A stretch of DNA of 64,000 nucleotides from an uncultured Methylibium sp. (GCF_902826655.1 NZ_CADEFR010000001.1:10722-74721), one strand, 5' to 3'. Counted from the stretch's first letter, positions 17,292 to 25,520 are shown. The notes: a model not told the origin generated them from the letters alone. Numbers and translations are program-made.

Positions 17292-18269
17292 ATGAGCGAT
17301 CGCAGAAATGTCCTGACGCCCGAGGCGCTGACGATGGTCGACCTGATCGCGCGCACCGGCAGCTTCGCCGCGGCCGCCCGCGAGCTGGGCAAGGTGCCCT
17401 CGGCCCTGACCTACAGCGTGCGCCAGCTGGAAGACGCGCTCGACGTGCTGCTGTTCGACCGCAGCTCGCGCCAGGCCCGGCTCACCGCGGCCGGCGAGGA
17501 ACTGCTGCACGAGGGTCGACGCCTGCTGCTGGAGATCGACGCGGTGGCCAACCGCGTCAAGCGCGTCGCCACCGGCTGGGAGACCCAGCTGACGATCGCC
17601 ATCGACAACATCCTGGCGCCGACCGCGGTGTTCGAGCTGGTCGAGGCCTTCTACGCCCTGCGCGTCAGCACCAAGGACGCCCCCGACAGCCCGCCGCCGA
17701 CGCGGCTGCGCATCCGCAGCGAGGTGCTGTCCGGCACCTGGGAAGCGCTGGCCACCGGCCAGGCCGATCTGGCCATCGGCGGCGTGTTCGAGGCCGGCCC
17801 CGGGTCGGGCATCCAGTGCGAGTCGCTGGGCGAGATCGACATGCGCTTCGCCGTGGCGCCGCACCATCCGCTGGCCGCGCTGCCCGAGCCGCTGTCGCCC
17901 GAGACCATCGCCCAGCATCGCGTCGTCGCCATCGCCGACAGCGCCCGCAGCTTCGCGCCGATGACGGTCGGCGTGCAGCCGGGCCAGGACGTGCTGACCG
18001 TGCCTTCGCTCGCCGCCAAGCTGGAGGCGATGCTGCGCGGCCTGGGCTGCGGCTCGATCCCCGAACCGCTGCTGCGTCGCCATGTCGAGGCCGGTCGCCT
18101 GGTGATCAAGACGATGAGCGCGGCGCCGCGCCGCCTCGGGCTGCAGTACGCCTGGCATGCGTCGGGCAGCGCGCGGCCCGGCCTGGCGCTGCAGTGGTGG
18201 CTGTCACAGCTGCGCAGCGCGGCGACGCGCAAGGCGCTGCTGGAGCGTCACGCCGGCCTGGTGCTCTGA
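17292..18269 (+). CDS. LysR-family transcriptional regulator
   Basis: A LysR regulator of 325 aa. The N-terminal helix-turn-helix (about residues 10-70) has LTMVDLIARTGSFAAAARELGKVPSALTYSVRQLEDALDVLLFDR, and residues 95-300 form the effector-binding domain. A TTG 15 bases upstream is possible, but the ATG chosen has AAGG at 8 bases. The regulator is divergent from pirin and two flavin reductases, with a T-N11-A dyad between, so it very likely controls that operon. The effector is unknown; an electrophile or quinone would fit the targets. Confidence 0.93.
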   Translation: MSDRRNVLTPEALTMVDLIARTGSFAAAARELGKVPSALTYSVRQLEDALDVLLFDRSSRQARLTAAGEELLHEGRRLLLEIDAVANRVKRVATGWETQLTIAIDNILAPTAVFELVEAFYALRVSTKDAPDSPPPTRLRIRSEVLSGTWEALATGQADLAIGGVFEAGPGSGIQCESLGEIDMRFAVAPHHPLAALPEPLSPETIAQHRVVAIADSARSFAPMTVGVQPGQDVLTVPSLAAKLEAMLRGLGCGSIPEPLLRRHVEAGRLVIKTMSAAPRRLGLQYAWHASGSARPGLALQWWLSQLRSAATRKALLERHAGLVL

Positions 18270-18292
18270 CGGCCCGCGGCGGCGACGCCGCC

Positions 18293-18667
18293 TCAGTGGC
18301 CCATGGGGCTGGCCTTGATCGTGTCGCGCACGCAGCGCATGAAGGCCCGGCCGGCCTGAGGCTCGCAGGCCTTGAAGGCCGCGATCTCGGCGGCGCAGCG
18401 CTTCGCATCGTCGCCCTGCAGCGCGCTGCAGTCCAGCGGATGCGCCAGCAGGAACTCGCGGTCGCAGGCGAAGTGCGCCTCGCCCTGGACCGGACTGCAA
18501 CGCTCGAACATGCGCTGGTGGCGCTCGCAGCGCGCGCGGTCGATGCCGGCGCGCTGGCTGCAGTCCATCTCGTGCGCGGCGGCCGGCGCGGCCACCGCCA
18601 GCAGCAGCGCCAGGCCGGACAGGGTGCGGGCGGCGCGCTGCGCCGCGGAGACGTCGGAAACCTGCAT
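18293..18667 (-). CDS. small secreted cysteine-rich protein
   Basis: A 124-aa protein of unknown function. A signal peptide is clear (hydrophobic [17 protein letters not shown], cleavage before HEMDC). The mature part has eight Cys in a regular pattern of short helical blocks (DCSQ, RCERH, RCSPV, ACDRE, DCSAL, RCAAE, ACEPQ, RCVRD), which suggests four disulfides or a metal site. Of two ATG codons, the second is chosen because AGGAG sits 8 bases before it. It is convergent with the LysR gene. I do not recognise a named family. Confidence 0.75.
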   Translation of the reverse strand: MQVSDVSAAQRAARTLSGLALLLAVAAPAAAHEMDCSQRAGIDRARCERHQRMFERCSPVQGEAHFACDREFLLAHPLDCSALQGDDAKRCAAEIAAFKACEPQAGRAFMRCVRDTIKASPMGH

Positions 18668-18753
18668 CGCAATCTCCTGCATGCGGACGCTCGAAGTTAT
18701 CAGCTTCCGTGCTGCGATGCGATCGACTCCCGGCGCGTGGCTACCATCGCCGC

Positions 18754-19656
18754 GTGACCGCCATCGCCTACGTCGGCCGCTTCGCCCCGTCGCCCACCGG
18801 CCCGCTGCATGCCGGCTCGCTGGTCGCGGCGCTGGGCAGCTGGCTCGACGCGCGCGCGCACGGCGGCCGCTGGCTGCTGCGCATCGAGGACGTCGACACG
18901 CCGCGCTGCGTGCCGGGCGCCGACATGGAGATCCTGCGCCAGCTCGACGCGCTGGGACTGCGCGCCGACGAGCCGCCGCAATGGCAGAGCCGCCGCGAGG
19001 CGCCCTACGCGGCAGCGCTCGACCGGCTGATCGCCGCGGGCCGCGTCTACCCCTGCGCCTGCACGCGGCAGGACATCGTGCTGGCCCTGGCCGCGCAGGG
19101 CCGCACGCGCGAACGCCATGCCGAGCTGACCTACCCCGGCACCTGCCGGCCGGAACACGGGGGCCTGCGCGGGCGCGCGGCGCGCACCTGGCGGCTGCGC
19201 GTCGACGACGGGGCGATGCTGCGCTGGACCGACCGCCGCCTGGGTGCCCAGGTGCAGGACGTCGCGGCCGAGGTGGGCGACTTCGTGCTGCGGCGCGCCG
19301 ACGGGCTGTGGGCCTATCAGCTCGCGGTGGTGGTCGACGATGCCGAGCAGGCCGTCACCGACATCGTGCGCGGCGAGGACCTCGCCGACAACACGCCGCG
19401 CCAGATCCTGCTGCAGCGCGCGCTCGACCTGCCGACGCCGCGCTACCTGCACCTGCCGCTGGTGCGCGCGGCCGACGGCGAGAAGCTCAGCAAGCAGCAT
19501 GGCGCGCCACCGCTGGACACCGACGATCCGCAAGGCGTGCTGGCCGCGGCCGCGTCGGTGCTGGGCCTGGTGCTCGACCGCCAGGCCTCGACGGCCGCGT
19601 GGCTGGACACCGCGGTGGCCGCCTGGCGCCGCGCCGGGCGACCCGCCGGCGTGTAG
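18754..19656 (+). CDS. gluQ: glutamyl-Q tRNA(Asp) synthetase
   Basis: GluQRS activates glutamate and attaches it to queuosine at position 34 of tRNA(Asp). The 300-aa protein is a glutamyl-tRNA synthetase catalytic core without an anticodon-binding domain, as expected. The HIGH-like motif is [17 protein letters not shown] and the KMSKS-like motif is EKLSKQHG. A zinc site is visible as YPCACTRQD followed by TYPGTCR. It begins at GTG, placed where the conserved [11 protein letters not shown] starts; an in-frame upstream GTG would add 15 residues not usual in the family. Confidence 0.95.
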   Translation: MTAIAYVGRFAPSPTGPLHAGSLVAALGSWLDARAHGGRWLLRIEDVDTPRCVPGADMEILRQLDALGLRADEPPQWQSRREAPYAAALDRLIAAGRVYPCACTRQDIVLALAAQGRTRERHAELTYPGTCRPEHGGLRGRAARTWRLRVDDGAMLRWTDRRLGAQVQDVAAEVGDFVLRRADGLWAYQLAVVVDDAEQAVTDIVRGEDLADNTPRQILLQRALDLPTPRYLHLPLVRAADGEKLSKQHGAPPLDTDDPQGVLAAAASVLGLVLDRQASTAAWLDTAVAAWRRAGRPAGV

Positions 19657-19772
19657 GAGAACGACTACAGCGTGAAGCGGTGGGCGCCGATGCAGCGCGC
19701 GCGGCGCGCTGGCTAACATTCGGTCACAGAGTGCCGCGCCTTCCGCAGCCGTCGTCCGTCCCCACCGCCCCC

Positions 19773-20177
19773 ATGTCCCAGCGCCGCACCTTCATCGTCG
19801 AAGACAGTCCCGTCATCCGCGCCAATCTGATCGACACGCTCCAGGAGCTGGCGCCGGTGACGGTGGTCGGCTGGGCCGACTCCGAGGCCGACGCGCTGCA
19901 CTGGCTGGCCGAACACCCCGAAGGCTGGGACCTGCTGATCGTCGACCTGTTCCTGAAGCAGGGTTCGGGGCTGGGCGTGCTGCGCGCCTGCCGCGAGCGG
20001 CCGGTGCACCGCAAGCTGGTGGTCTTCAGCAACTACGCGACCGTGGACCTGCGCATGAAGAGCCTGGAGCTGCGCGCCGACGCGGTGTTCGACAAGTCCA
20101 ACGAGATCGATGCGCTGATCGCCTACTGCGCCGCGCTCGACGGTGCGCCGACCGGTCCGGGTGCGATCCCGGGCTGA
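19773..20177 (+). CDS. single-domain response regulator (receiver only)
   Basis: A 134-aa stand-alone receiver domain with no output domain. The acidic site is VEDSPVIRANL, the phospho-acceptor Asp is in LLIVDLFLKQGSG, the switch residue is Ser in VVFSNYA, and the conserved Lys is in DKSNEID. It is convergent with the NarL-type regulator gene, one base between the stop codons, and lies close to a CHASE3 kinase gene, so it may be a second phosphate acceptor of that kinase. Proteins like this relay or modulate phosphorylation; the partner is not certain. Confidence 0.88.
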   Translation: MSQRRTFIVEDSPVIRANLIDTLQELAPVTVVGWADSEADALHWLAEHPEGWDLLIVDLFLKQGSGLGVLRACRERPVHRKLVVFSNYATVDLRMKSLELRADAVFDKSNEIDALIAYCAALDGAPTGPGAIPG

Positions 20178-20178
20178 A

Positions 20179-20817
20179 TCACTGGATCAGGCCGTTCTTC
20201 AGCGCGTAGTAGGTCAGGTCGCTGTTGGATGCGAGCTTCATCTTCTCCATCACCCGCGTGCGGTAGGTGCTGACCGTCTTCACGCTGAGGCTCAGGCTGT
20301 CGCCGATCGCGCCGATGGTCTCGCCCTGCGCCAGGCGCAGGAAGACCTGCAGCTCGCGCTCGGAGAGCTGCTCGTGAGGCAGGCCCTCGCCCTTGCCCGG
20401 GTTCAGCTGGTCGGCCAGCAGTTCGGCCACGCCCGGCGTGATGTAGCGCCGGCCGCGCGCCAGCGTGCGCACCGCGTTCAGGATCTCGGACGGATCGCAC
20501 TCCTTGTTGAGGTAGCCACTGGCGCCCTGCTTCAGCAGCGCGGTGGCGTAGTGCGTCTCGGGGTAGGCGCTGAGCATCAGCACCGGCAGCTCGGGCGCGC
20601 GGGCGCGGATGGCCGACAGCACGTCGACGCCGTTCTGGTCGGGCATCGAGACGTCGAGGATCAGCACGTCGATGCCGCCGGCGCGCACCAGGTCCAGCGC
20701 ATCGCGGCCGTTGGCGGCCTCGGCGACGACCTCGACGTCCATCTGCTCGGCGAGGTACTGGCGCAGCCCGGTGCGCACGATCGCGTGGTCGTCGACGATG
20801 GCAACTCGGATGGACAT
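20179..20817 (-). CDS. NarL/FixJ-family response regulator
   Basis: A transcription factor of 212 aa with a receiver domain (1-120; VDDHAIVRTGL, Asp in LILDVSMPDQNG, Lys in GYLNKECD) and a LuxR-type helix-turn-helix (about 145-205; LSERELQVFLRLAQGETIGAIGDSLSLSVKTVSTYRTRVMEKM). It is divergent from a HisKA_3-type kinase gene (75 bases between), the usual partner class for NarL regulators. The run of envelope and stress genes beyond the kinase is the obvious candidate regulon, but this is inferred from position. Confidence 0.94.
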   Translation of the reverse strand: MSIRVAIVDDHAIVRTGLRQYLAEQMDVEVVAEAANGRDALDLVRAGGIDVLILDVSMPDQNGVDVLSAIRARAPELPVLMLSAYPETHYATALLKQGASGYLNKECDPSEILNAVRTLARGRRYITPGVAELLADQLNPGKGEGLPHEQLSERELQVFLRLAQGETIGAIGDSLSLSVKTVSTYRTRVMEKMKLASNSDLTYYALKNGLIQ

Positions 20818-20891
20818 GGTAGGTTCGCGGGAGACGGTGCCGCGAATTCTAGGCTCGCGTCATCGAACCGCGGCAAGGCCGCCTGCACGCC

Positions 20892-22283
20892 ATGATCCAC
20901 GCAACGAGCTTCCTGTCCCGCTGGCGCGCCGTGGCGCTGAGCTTCCTGCTGGCGCTGGTCACGGCCACGGCCCTGCTGCTGATCAGCGAGACCTCGTACC
21001 GTCGCTCGGTCGCGGCCATCAACGATGCGACGCAGGTCTTCGACGTGCGGCTCGACGTGCGCCGGCTGCTGCGCCTGATGGTCGATGCCGAGACCGGCCA
21101 GCGCGGCTACCTGCTCACCGGGCGCGAGGAATACCTGGCCCCGTACAACCAGGCGGTGCGCGAGATCGGCGAGCTGCTGCGCCGCCTCGGCCCGCACTAC
21201 GTGCGCCACCCGCAGCAGGCCGGCGACTTCGAGGCGATGGCGCGCGCGATCGAGCGCAAGCTGTCCGAGATCGACACCACGCTGAAGCTGCGCCGCGAAG
21301 GCAAGGACAGCGCCTGGCAGGGCCTCATCGACACCGACATCGGCAAGGACGCGCAGGACACGATCCGCCGATCGGCCGACAAGCTGGAGCAGGCCGAGCT
21401 GCAGCGCCTGAACATGCATCAGGACCAGATCAACCAGACGCTGCTGATCGCGCGCCTGGGCGTCGCGACGATGACGGTGCTGAGCGTGCTGGCCTTCTAC
21501 TTCTACCTGAAGCAGACGCGCGCGCTGGGCGAGCAGCGCGAGCGCCAGCGCGCGCTGCTGCAGGCCGAACGCGACCTGCTCGAGACCGAGGTCGAGCGCC
21601 GCACCGAGGACCTGACCGTGCTGGCGCGCCATCTGCAGCACGCGCAGGAGAGCGAGCGCAGCCACCTGGCGCGCGAGCTGCACGACGAGCTGGGGGCGCT
21701 GCTGACGTCGGCCAAGCTCGACGTGGCCCGGCTGCAGTCGCGCCTGCCTTCGGCCGCGCCCGAGGTCGCCGAACGCCTGCGTCACCTGAACGCCGCGCTG
21801 AACGACGGCATCGCGCTGAAGCGCCGCATCATCGAGGACCTGCGCCCGTCGGCGCTGAGCCACCTGGGTCTGACGGTGTCGCTGGACATCCTGACGCGCG
21901 AGTTCGGACAGCGCTCCGGCCTGGCCGTGCACACCGCCTTCGACCCGGTGCAGCTGGACGAGAGCGGCGAGCTGACGGTCTACCGCTTCGTCCAGGAGGC
22001 GCTGACCAACATCGCCAAGTACGCGAAGGCCGGCCGCGTCGACGTGGGCCTGCACGCCACCGACGACGGCGTCGAGGTGACGGTGCAGGACGACGGCGCG
22101 GGCTTCGATCCGGCACAGGTGCGACGCAGCGCGCACGGCCTGAGCGGCATGCGCTTCCGGGTCGAGGCCGAGGGCGGCCGCATGCAGCTGAAGTCGCAGC
22201 CCGGCCAGGGCACGCGACTCACCGCCTGGCTGCCGCTGGCCACGGCGGCCGACGCCGAGCCCGCCGTCGACGGCACGGCCTGA
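20892..22283 (+). CDS. CHASE3-domain sensor histidine kinase (NarX/DegS class)
   Basis: A 463-aa membrane sensor kinase. A first transmembrane helix (about 11-33) is followed by a periplasmic CHASE3 domain (about 40-180) with the hallmark ETGQRGYLLTGREEYL, a second helix (about 192-212) and a coiled coil. The HisKA_3 domain carries the phospho-His in ERSHLARELHDELGALLTSAK, and the HATPase domain shows FVQEALTNIAKYAKA and QDDGAGFD. CHASE3 senses an unknown extracellular signal. It should phosphorylate the divergent NarL-type regulator and possibly the nearby receiver-only protein. Envelope-stress genes follow downstream. Confidence 0.94.
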   Translation: MIHATSFLSRWRAVALSFLLALVTATALLLISETSYRRSVAAINDATQVFDVRLDVRRLLRLMVDAETGQRGYLLTGREEYLAPYNQAVREIGELLRRLGPHYVRHPQQAGDFEAMARAIERKLSEIDTTLKLRREGKDSAWQGLIDTDIGKDAQDTIRRSADKLEQAELQRLNMHQDQINQTLLIARLGVATMTVLSVLAFYFYLKQTRALGEQRERQRALLQAERDLLETEVERRTEDLTVLARHLQHAQESERSHLARELHDELGALLTSAKLDVARLQSRLPSAAPEVAERLRHLNAALNDGIALKRRIIEDLRPSALSHLGLTVSLDILTREFGQRSGLAVHTAFDPVQLDESGELTVYRFVQEALTNIAKYAKAGRVDVGLHATDDGVEVTVQDDGAGFDPAQVRRSAHGLSGMRFRVEAEGGRMQLKSQPGQGTRLTAWLPLATAADAEPAVDGTA

Positions 22284-22380
22284 GCGTCCGCGGGCGGCGC
22301 CTGTCGGCGCCGTCCTACAGCCCCGCGCAGCGTCGGACGACGCGCGCGGACGGTGCCGCCTGATGGGCGCGCGATGGGGC

Positions 22381-22402
22381 AATTTCTACAGTGGAGTCAC
22401 AG
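22381..22402 (+). promoter_or_regulatory. promoter-like motif upstream of the DUF1328 gene
   Basis: AATTTCTACAGTGGAGTCAC and the two following bases resemble a stretch upstream of a second gene in the same cluster (23957-23978), sharing TTC-TA-AGT-GAGTCA-CAG. TACAGT would serve as a -10 hexamer. It lies 68 bases before the start of the first small membrane-protein gene. A conserved promoter or activator site for the stress cluster is inferred; only two good copies and one partial copy (20844-20864) are visible. Confidence 0.4.
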
Positions 22403-22469
22403 CGAAGGCATGGCGTCTTCGCCGGACTCCTGGCCGCAGTCGGGAGCCTCACAACCTCAGGAGCCCGTC

Positions 22470-22631
22470 ATGCTGCATTACGCCGTCGTCTTCTTCGTCA
22501 TCGCCCTGATCGCCGCCGTGTTCGGCTTCGGCGGCATCGCCGCCAGCGCGGCCGGCATCGCCCAGGTGCTGTTCTTCATCTTCGTCGTGCTGGCCGTGCT
22601 GAGCTTCCTGTTCGGCGTGTTCCGCAAGTGA
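22470..22631 (+). CDS. DUF1328 small membrane protein (YtjA family)
   Basis: A 53-aa inner-membrane protein with two hydrophobic helices (about 3-22 and 27-49) and a short basic end, FGVFRK. The [30 protein letters not shown] core is the DUF1328/UPF0391 pattern. AGGAG lies 8 bases before the ATG. These proteins often sit among CsbD, BON and DUF883 genes in osmotic or general stress clusters of Burkholderiales and pseudomonads, as here. No molecular function is known. Confidence 0.92.
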   Translation: MLHYAVVFFVIALIAAVFGFGGIAASAAGIAQVLFFIFVVLAVLSFLFGVFRK

Positions 22632-22683
22632 CGACCCGCCGAGCGTTCCACCCCGCCCATCAACCCACCCCAAGGAGCCCGAC

Positions 22684-22962
22684 ATGAACACCCGCACCAA
22701 CTCCATCCAGCCCCAGGTCCAGGAAGCGGCGCATGCCGCCGTCCGACTCGCCGGCCAGGCCGAAGACCTGGCCGTGCGCGGCCTCGACGCCGTGCGCGAT
22801 GGCGCCCACCAGCTGCGCAGCCGTGCCGCCGACGCCACCGACCGTGGTGTGCAGTACGTGCAGGAAGAGCCGGTCAAGGCGGTGATGATCGCCGCGGCCG
22901 CCGGCGCCGCGCTGATGGTGCTGGCGCAGTGGGCGACCTCGCGCCGCCGCGAGCGCGCCTGA
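22684..22962 (+). CDS. DUF883/ElaB-like membrane-anchored protein
   Basis: A 92-aa protein with a long amphipathic helical region (10-60, heptad-like: AAHAAVRLAGQAEDLAVRGLDAV) followed by VQEEPVKAVMIAAAAGAALMVLAQW, a C-terminal transmembrane helix at about 64-82, and a short Arg-rich tail. This layout, with an EEPxKAV turn just before the helix, is that of the DUF883 family, whose E. coli members (ElaB, YqjD) are tail-anchored and bind stationary-phase ribosomes. An AAGGAG site precedes the ATG. The relation to ribosome binding here is not tested. Confidence 0.82.
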   Translation: MNTRTNSIQPQVQEAAHAAVRLAGQAEDLAVRGLDAVRDGAHQLRSRAADATDRGVQYVQEEPVKAVMIAAAAGAALMVLAQWATSRRRERA

Positions 22963-22990
22963 TCCGCGCACCGCACCGAGGCGCCGCGAC

Positions 22991-23368
22991 ATGCTGCCCC
23001 TGCTGCGCGCCCTGGCCGGCGAACCCGGTGCGCTGGTTGACCATGCGACCGCGTACGCCGATCTCGCCGGCGAGGAACTGCAGCGCCTGGGGCAAGGCTG
23101 GTCGCGGCGCCTCGCCTGGTTGATCGCGGCCGGGGCCTCGGCGCTGGCCGCGCTGGTGCTGGCCGGCGTGGCCTTGCTGCTGTGGGCCACGCTGCCGGCG
23201 CCCGACGCCTCGCGGCTGTGGCTGCTGTGGGCCGTGCCGGCGCTGCCGGCGCTGTTGTCCGTCATCGCCGTCGCCGCGGCCCGCCACAGCGCGCAGCAAC
23301 CCGCCTTCGCCGAACTACGCGGCCAGCTGCGTCAGGACCTCGAGCTCGTGCGCGAGGGCCTGGCATGA
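22991..23368 (+). CDS. phage-holin-III/DUF1469-like membrane protein
   Basis: A 125-aa protein with a soluble helical N-terminus (1-38), two hydrophobic helices (about 41-66 and 76-97) and a polar helical tail (FAELRGQLRQDLELVREG). This matches the layout of the YqjE/DUF1469 (holin superfamily III-like) proteins that accompany DUF883 genes. It is not a phage remnant: no other phage gene is near, and its neighbours are chromosomal stress genes. The stop overlaps the next start (ATGA), so the two proteins are probably made together and may act as a unit in the inner membrane. Confidence 0.75.
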   Translation: MLPLLRALAGEPGALVDHATAYADLAGEELQRLGQGWSRRLAWLIAAGASALAALVLAGVALLLWATLPAPDASRLWLLWAVPALPALLSVIAVAAARHSAQQPAFAELRGQLRQDLELVREGLA

Positions 23369-23964
23369 GCGCGTCGGCGGCGCAGCGGCTGGAGGCCTCG
23401 CGCGCGCGACTGCGCAGCGCCTGGCAGGCCCGGCGCGGCGACGCATCGCCGGGTGGCCTGCCACCGTCCGGTGACGGCCTGCTGCCGTGGCTGGAACACG
23501 CCCTGACCTCGTGGTGGAACAAGCATCCGCTCAAGGGCATCGCGCAGGTCGCCGCCGATGTCGCGGAGCCCGCCGCGCGCAGTCTGCTGACACCCGAGGC
23601 CGAGCGCCATCCGCTGCGCCTCGTCGCGCTCGCGGCCGGCGCCGGTGCGCTGGTGATCGCCGTGCGTCCCTGGCGCTGGTTGCCGCAGGCGGCGCTGTCC
23701 TCGCTGCTGCTCGGGGCGCTGTGGCCGCACGGCAGCCTGCAGCGCTGGCTGAGCGGCGGCGGGCTGATGCGCTGGCTGGCGAGCGGCGAGCTGAGCCGCC
23801 TGGTCGCCGGCCTCGCGGGCGCACCGGCCGCTGCCGATGCACCGACCCCGGCATCGCCGGCGAGTGCGGCGTCGACCGCTTCGCCCGCCGCACAAGCCGA
23901 TGCGGCCATGTCCTACAGCGCACCGCGACCCGCGCCGATGGCGACCACTGCGACCGATTCCTAG
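23365..23964 (+). CDS. uncharacterised protein of the envelope-stress cluster
   Basis: A 199-aa protein overlapping the preceding holin-like gene by 4 bases. The first half is helical and polar (EHALTSWWNKHPLKGIAQVAADVAEPAARSLL). A hydrophobic stretch near 88-115 (VALAAGAGALVIAVRPWRWLPQAALSSLLLGAL) is probably membrane-embedded, and the last 50 residues are low-complexity Ala/Pro/Thr/Ser. The position matches the YqjK-like third gene of the yqjD-yqjE-yqjK set in E. coli, but it is larger and I see no solid homology. The KHPLKGIAQVAAD segment may be a useful search seed. Confidence 0.7.
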   Translation: MSASAAQRLEASRARLRSAWQARRGDASPGGLPPSGDGLLPWLEHALTSWWNKHPLKGIAQVAADVAEPAARSLLTPEAERHPLRLVALAAGAGALVIAVRPWRWLPQAALSSLLLGALWPHGSLQRWLSGGGLMRWLASGELSRLVAGLAGAPAAADAPTPASPASAASTASPAAQADAAMSYSAPRPAPMATTATDS

Positions 23965-23978
23965 AGTCGAGTCAACAG
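23957..23978 (+). promoter_or_regulatory. second copy of the cluster promoter-like motif
   Basis: ATTCCTAGAGTCGAGTCAAC and the next two bases match the stretch at 22381-22402 in TTC-TA-AGT-GAGTCA-CAG; TAGAGT would be the -10 hexamer. It overlaps the stop codon of the preceding gene and lies about 22 bases before the next start, so an internal promoter for the second half of the stress cluster is plausible. Confidence 0.4.
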
Positions 23979-23999
23979 AAATCGAATGAAGCGCACTCC

Positions 24000-24269
24000 A
24001 TGTCCCGGCCCCCCGTCTCGCTGCTGCTGCTGCCCTGCGTCCCGGTCGTCGCCCCGGCGTCGGCCCGGGCCCAGGCAGCGATGAGCGAGGCGCCCCCGGC
24101 CATCGCCTGGTATGCGCTGCTGATCGTGGTGTTCGCGCTGCTCGTCGTCGTCGGGCTGCTGGCCAGCCGGCGCGAGGACCACGACGAGTTGCCCGAGATC
24201 CAGCCCGAGACCCCGCGCCAGCCCCGCGCACCGCGCAAGGCCGGCAACACCAAGGAGCCCACGAGATGA
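24000..24269 (+). CDS. small single-span membrane protein of unknown function
   Basis: An 89-aa protein. Residues 1-25 look like a signal peptide (SLLLLPCVPVVAPASARAQA) and residues about 36-56 form a strong transmembrane helix (AWYALLIVVFALLVVVGLLA). A charged, proline-rich cytoplasmic tail follows (REDHDELPEIQPETPRQPRAPRK). It overlaps the ferritin-like gene downstream by 4 bases (ATGA), so the two are translationally coupled. No family is recognised; a membrane partner for the ferritin-like protein is one possibility. Confidence 0.65.
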   Translation: MSRPPVSLLLLPCVPVVAPASARAQAAMSEAPPAIAWYALLIVVFALLVVVGLLASRREDHDELPEIQPETPRQPRAPRKAGNTKEPTR

Positions 24270-24805
24270 ACAAGACCCTCGAACCGCAACAACTCACGCT
24301 CGACGAGAAGGCGTTGAAGGCGGCGACCCGCGACCTCGACGAAGGCGCGGTGACGCCGAGCTACGGTCCGTGGCGCGACGGCATCGTGCGCCTGCTCAAC
24401 GGCGCGCTGGCCACCGAGCTGGTCTGCGTGCTGCGCTACAAGCGCCACCACTTCACCGCGCACGGCATGTCCTCGCCCCAGGTGGCCGAGGAGTTCATGG
24501 TCCATGCGAACGAGGAAGCCGCGCACGCCGACAAGCTGGCGCAGCGCATCGTGCAGCTGGGCGGTGAGCCGGACTTCTCGCCGGACGGTCTGCTGGAGCG
24601 CAGCCACGCGGACTACGACACCTCACTGGACCTCAAGGCGATGGTCAGGGCCAACCTGGTGGCCGAGCGTATCGCGGTCGAGGCCTACCGCCAGATGATC
24701 GGCCTGATCGGGGACACCGACCCCACGACGCGCCGCCTCCTCGAGGACATCCTGCGCGACGAGGAAGAACACGCCGACGAGCTGAAGGACCTGCTGGAGC
24801 GCTGA
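24266..24805 (+). CDS. bacterioferritin-like (ferritin superfamily) protein
   Basis: A four-helix-bundle diiron protein of 179 aa. Two copies of the iron-ligand pattern are visible: Glu in NGALATELVCVLRYKRHHF with ANEEAAHADKLAQRI, and Glu in NLVAERIAVEAYRQMI with LRDEEEHADELKDLL. The segment EEFMVHANEEAAHADKLAQRIVQLGG is close to bacterioferritin, but the Met that ligands haem in Bfr cannot be placed with confidence. It would store iron or detoxify peroxide. The N-terminal 30 residues are an extra polar extension. Its place in an osmotic/oxidative stress cluster fits a protective role. Confidence 0.85.
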   Translation: MNKTLEPQQLTLDEKALKAATRDLDEGAVTPSYGPWRDGIVRLLNGALATELVCVLRYKRHHFTAHGMSSPQVAEEFMVHANEEAAHADKLAQRIVQLGGEPDFSPDGLLERSHADYDTSLDLKAMVRANLVAERIAVEAYRQMIGLIGDTDPTTRRLLEDILRDEEEHADELKDLLER

Positions 24806-24909
24806 GCGCCCTGCAATCCGTCGGCACGTCGACACGAAACGGCCGCGCGGGTGGGGCCGCTCTCACCGAGATCCACCCGCAAACCCCAACCCATCCAAGG
24901 AGCCACACC

Positions 24910-25227
24910 ATGCTGAACCTTCGCACCCTCATCGTGACCGCCGCCACCGTCACCACGCTGGCCGTGACCAGCGGCTGCGCCGTGACCCGCGGTCAATCCA
25001 CCGTCGGCCAGTACGTCGACGACGCCACCATCACCACCTCGGTGAAGGCCAAGCTGGTCGAGGACAAGACCGTCGACGCCGCGGCGATCAGCGTCGAGAC
25101 GCTGAACGGCACCGTGCAGCTGTCGGGCTTTGCCAAGAGCTCGGCCGAGAAGGAACAGGCCGAGGTGCTGGCGCGCCGGGCCAATGGCGTCAAGGACGTG
25201 AAGAACTCGATCGTCGTGAAGAGCTGA
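24910..25227 (+). CDS. BON-domain lipoprotein
   Basis: A 105-aa exported lipoprotein. The signal ends in the lipobox VTSGC, giving an acylated Cys at residue 23. Residues 38-105 form one BON domain (DDATITTSVKAKLVEDKTVDAAAISVETLNGTVQLSGFA, then EVLARRANGVKDVKNSIVV). BON proteins such as OsmY and Kbp associate with membranes and are induced by osmotic stress. An AAGGAG site precedes the ATG. It sits between ferritin-like and CsbD genes, a common stress grouping. Confidence 0.93.
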   Translation: MLNLRTLIVTAATVTTLAVTSGCAVTRGQSTVGQYVDDATITTSVKAKLVEDKTVDAAAISVETLNGTVQLSGFAKSSAEKEQAEVLARRANGVKDVKNSIVVKS

Positions 25228-25280
25228 GCGCAAGCCGGTTCTTCGTTTTTCCCACCACCACCACTGCAAAGGAGCAGCAC

Positions 25281-25520
25281 ATGAACTGGGACCGCATCGA
25301 AGGAAACTGGAAGCAGATCAAGGGCAAGGCCAAGGAGCAATGGGGCAAGCTGACCGATGACGAGCTCGACGTCATCGCCGGCAAGCGCGACCAGCTCGCG
25401 GGCAAGATCCAGGAGCGCTACGGCCTGGCCAAGGACGAGGCCGAGAAGCAGGTCACGACCTGGGAGCAGAGCGCCCGCGACGAGTGGTTCACCGAAGGTG
25501 GCGGCCCGCGCCGTCACTGA
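25281..25520 (+). CDS. CsbD family stress protein
   Basis: A 79-aa hydrophilic helical protein. Residues 1-55 are the CsbD domain (MNWDRIEGNWKQIKGKAKEQ, then WGKLTDDELDVIAGKRDQLAGKIQERYG). The C-terminal stretch (KDEAEKQVTTWEQSARDEWF) is usual for the proteobacterial group. CsbD proteins are induced under general or osmotic stress; their action is unknown. AAAGGAG lies just before the ATG. It is the last gene of the stress cluster and is followed by a strong hairpin. Confidence 0.95.
   Translation: MNWDRIEGNWKQIKGKAKEQWGKLTDDELDVIAGKRDQLAGKIQERYGLAKDEAEKQVTTWEQSARDEWFTEGGGPRRH

Noticed and set aside
22991-23368. Prophage holin
   Set aside because: No lysin, tail or integrase gene is near; the DUF883 and CsbD neighbours show a chromosomal stress cluster.
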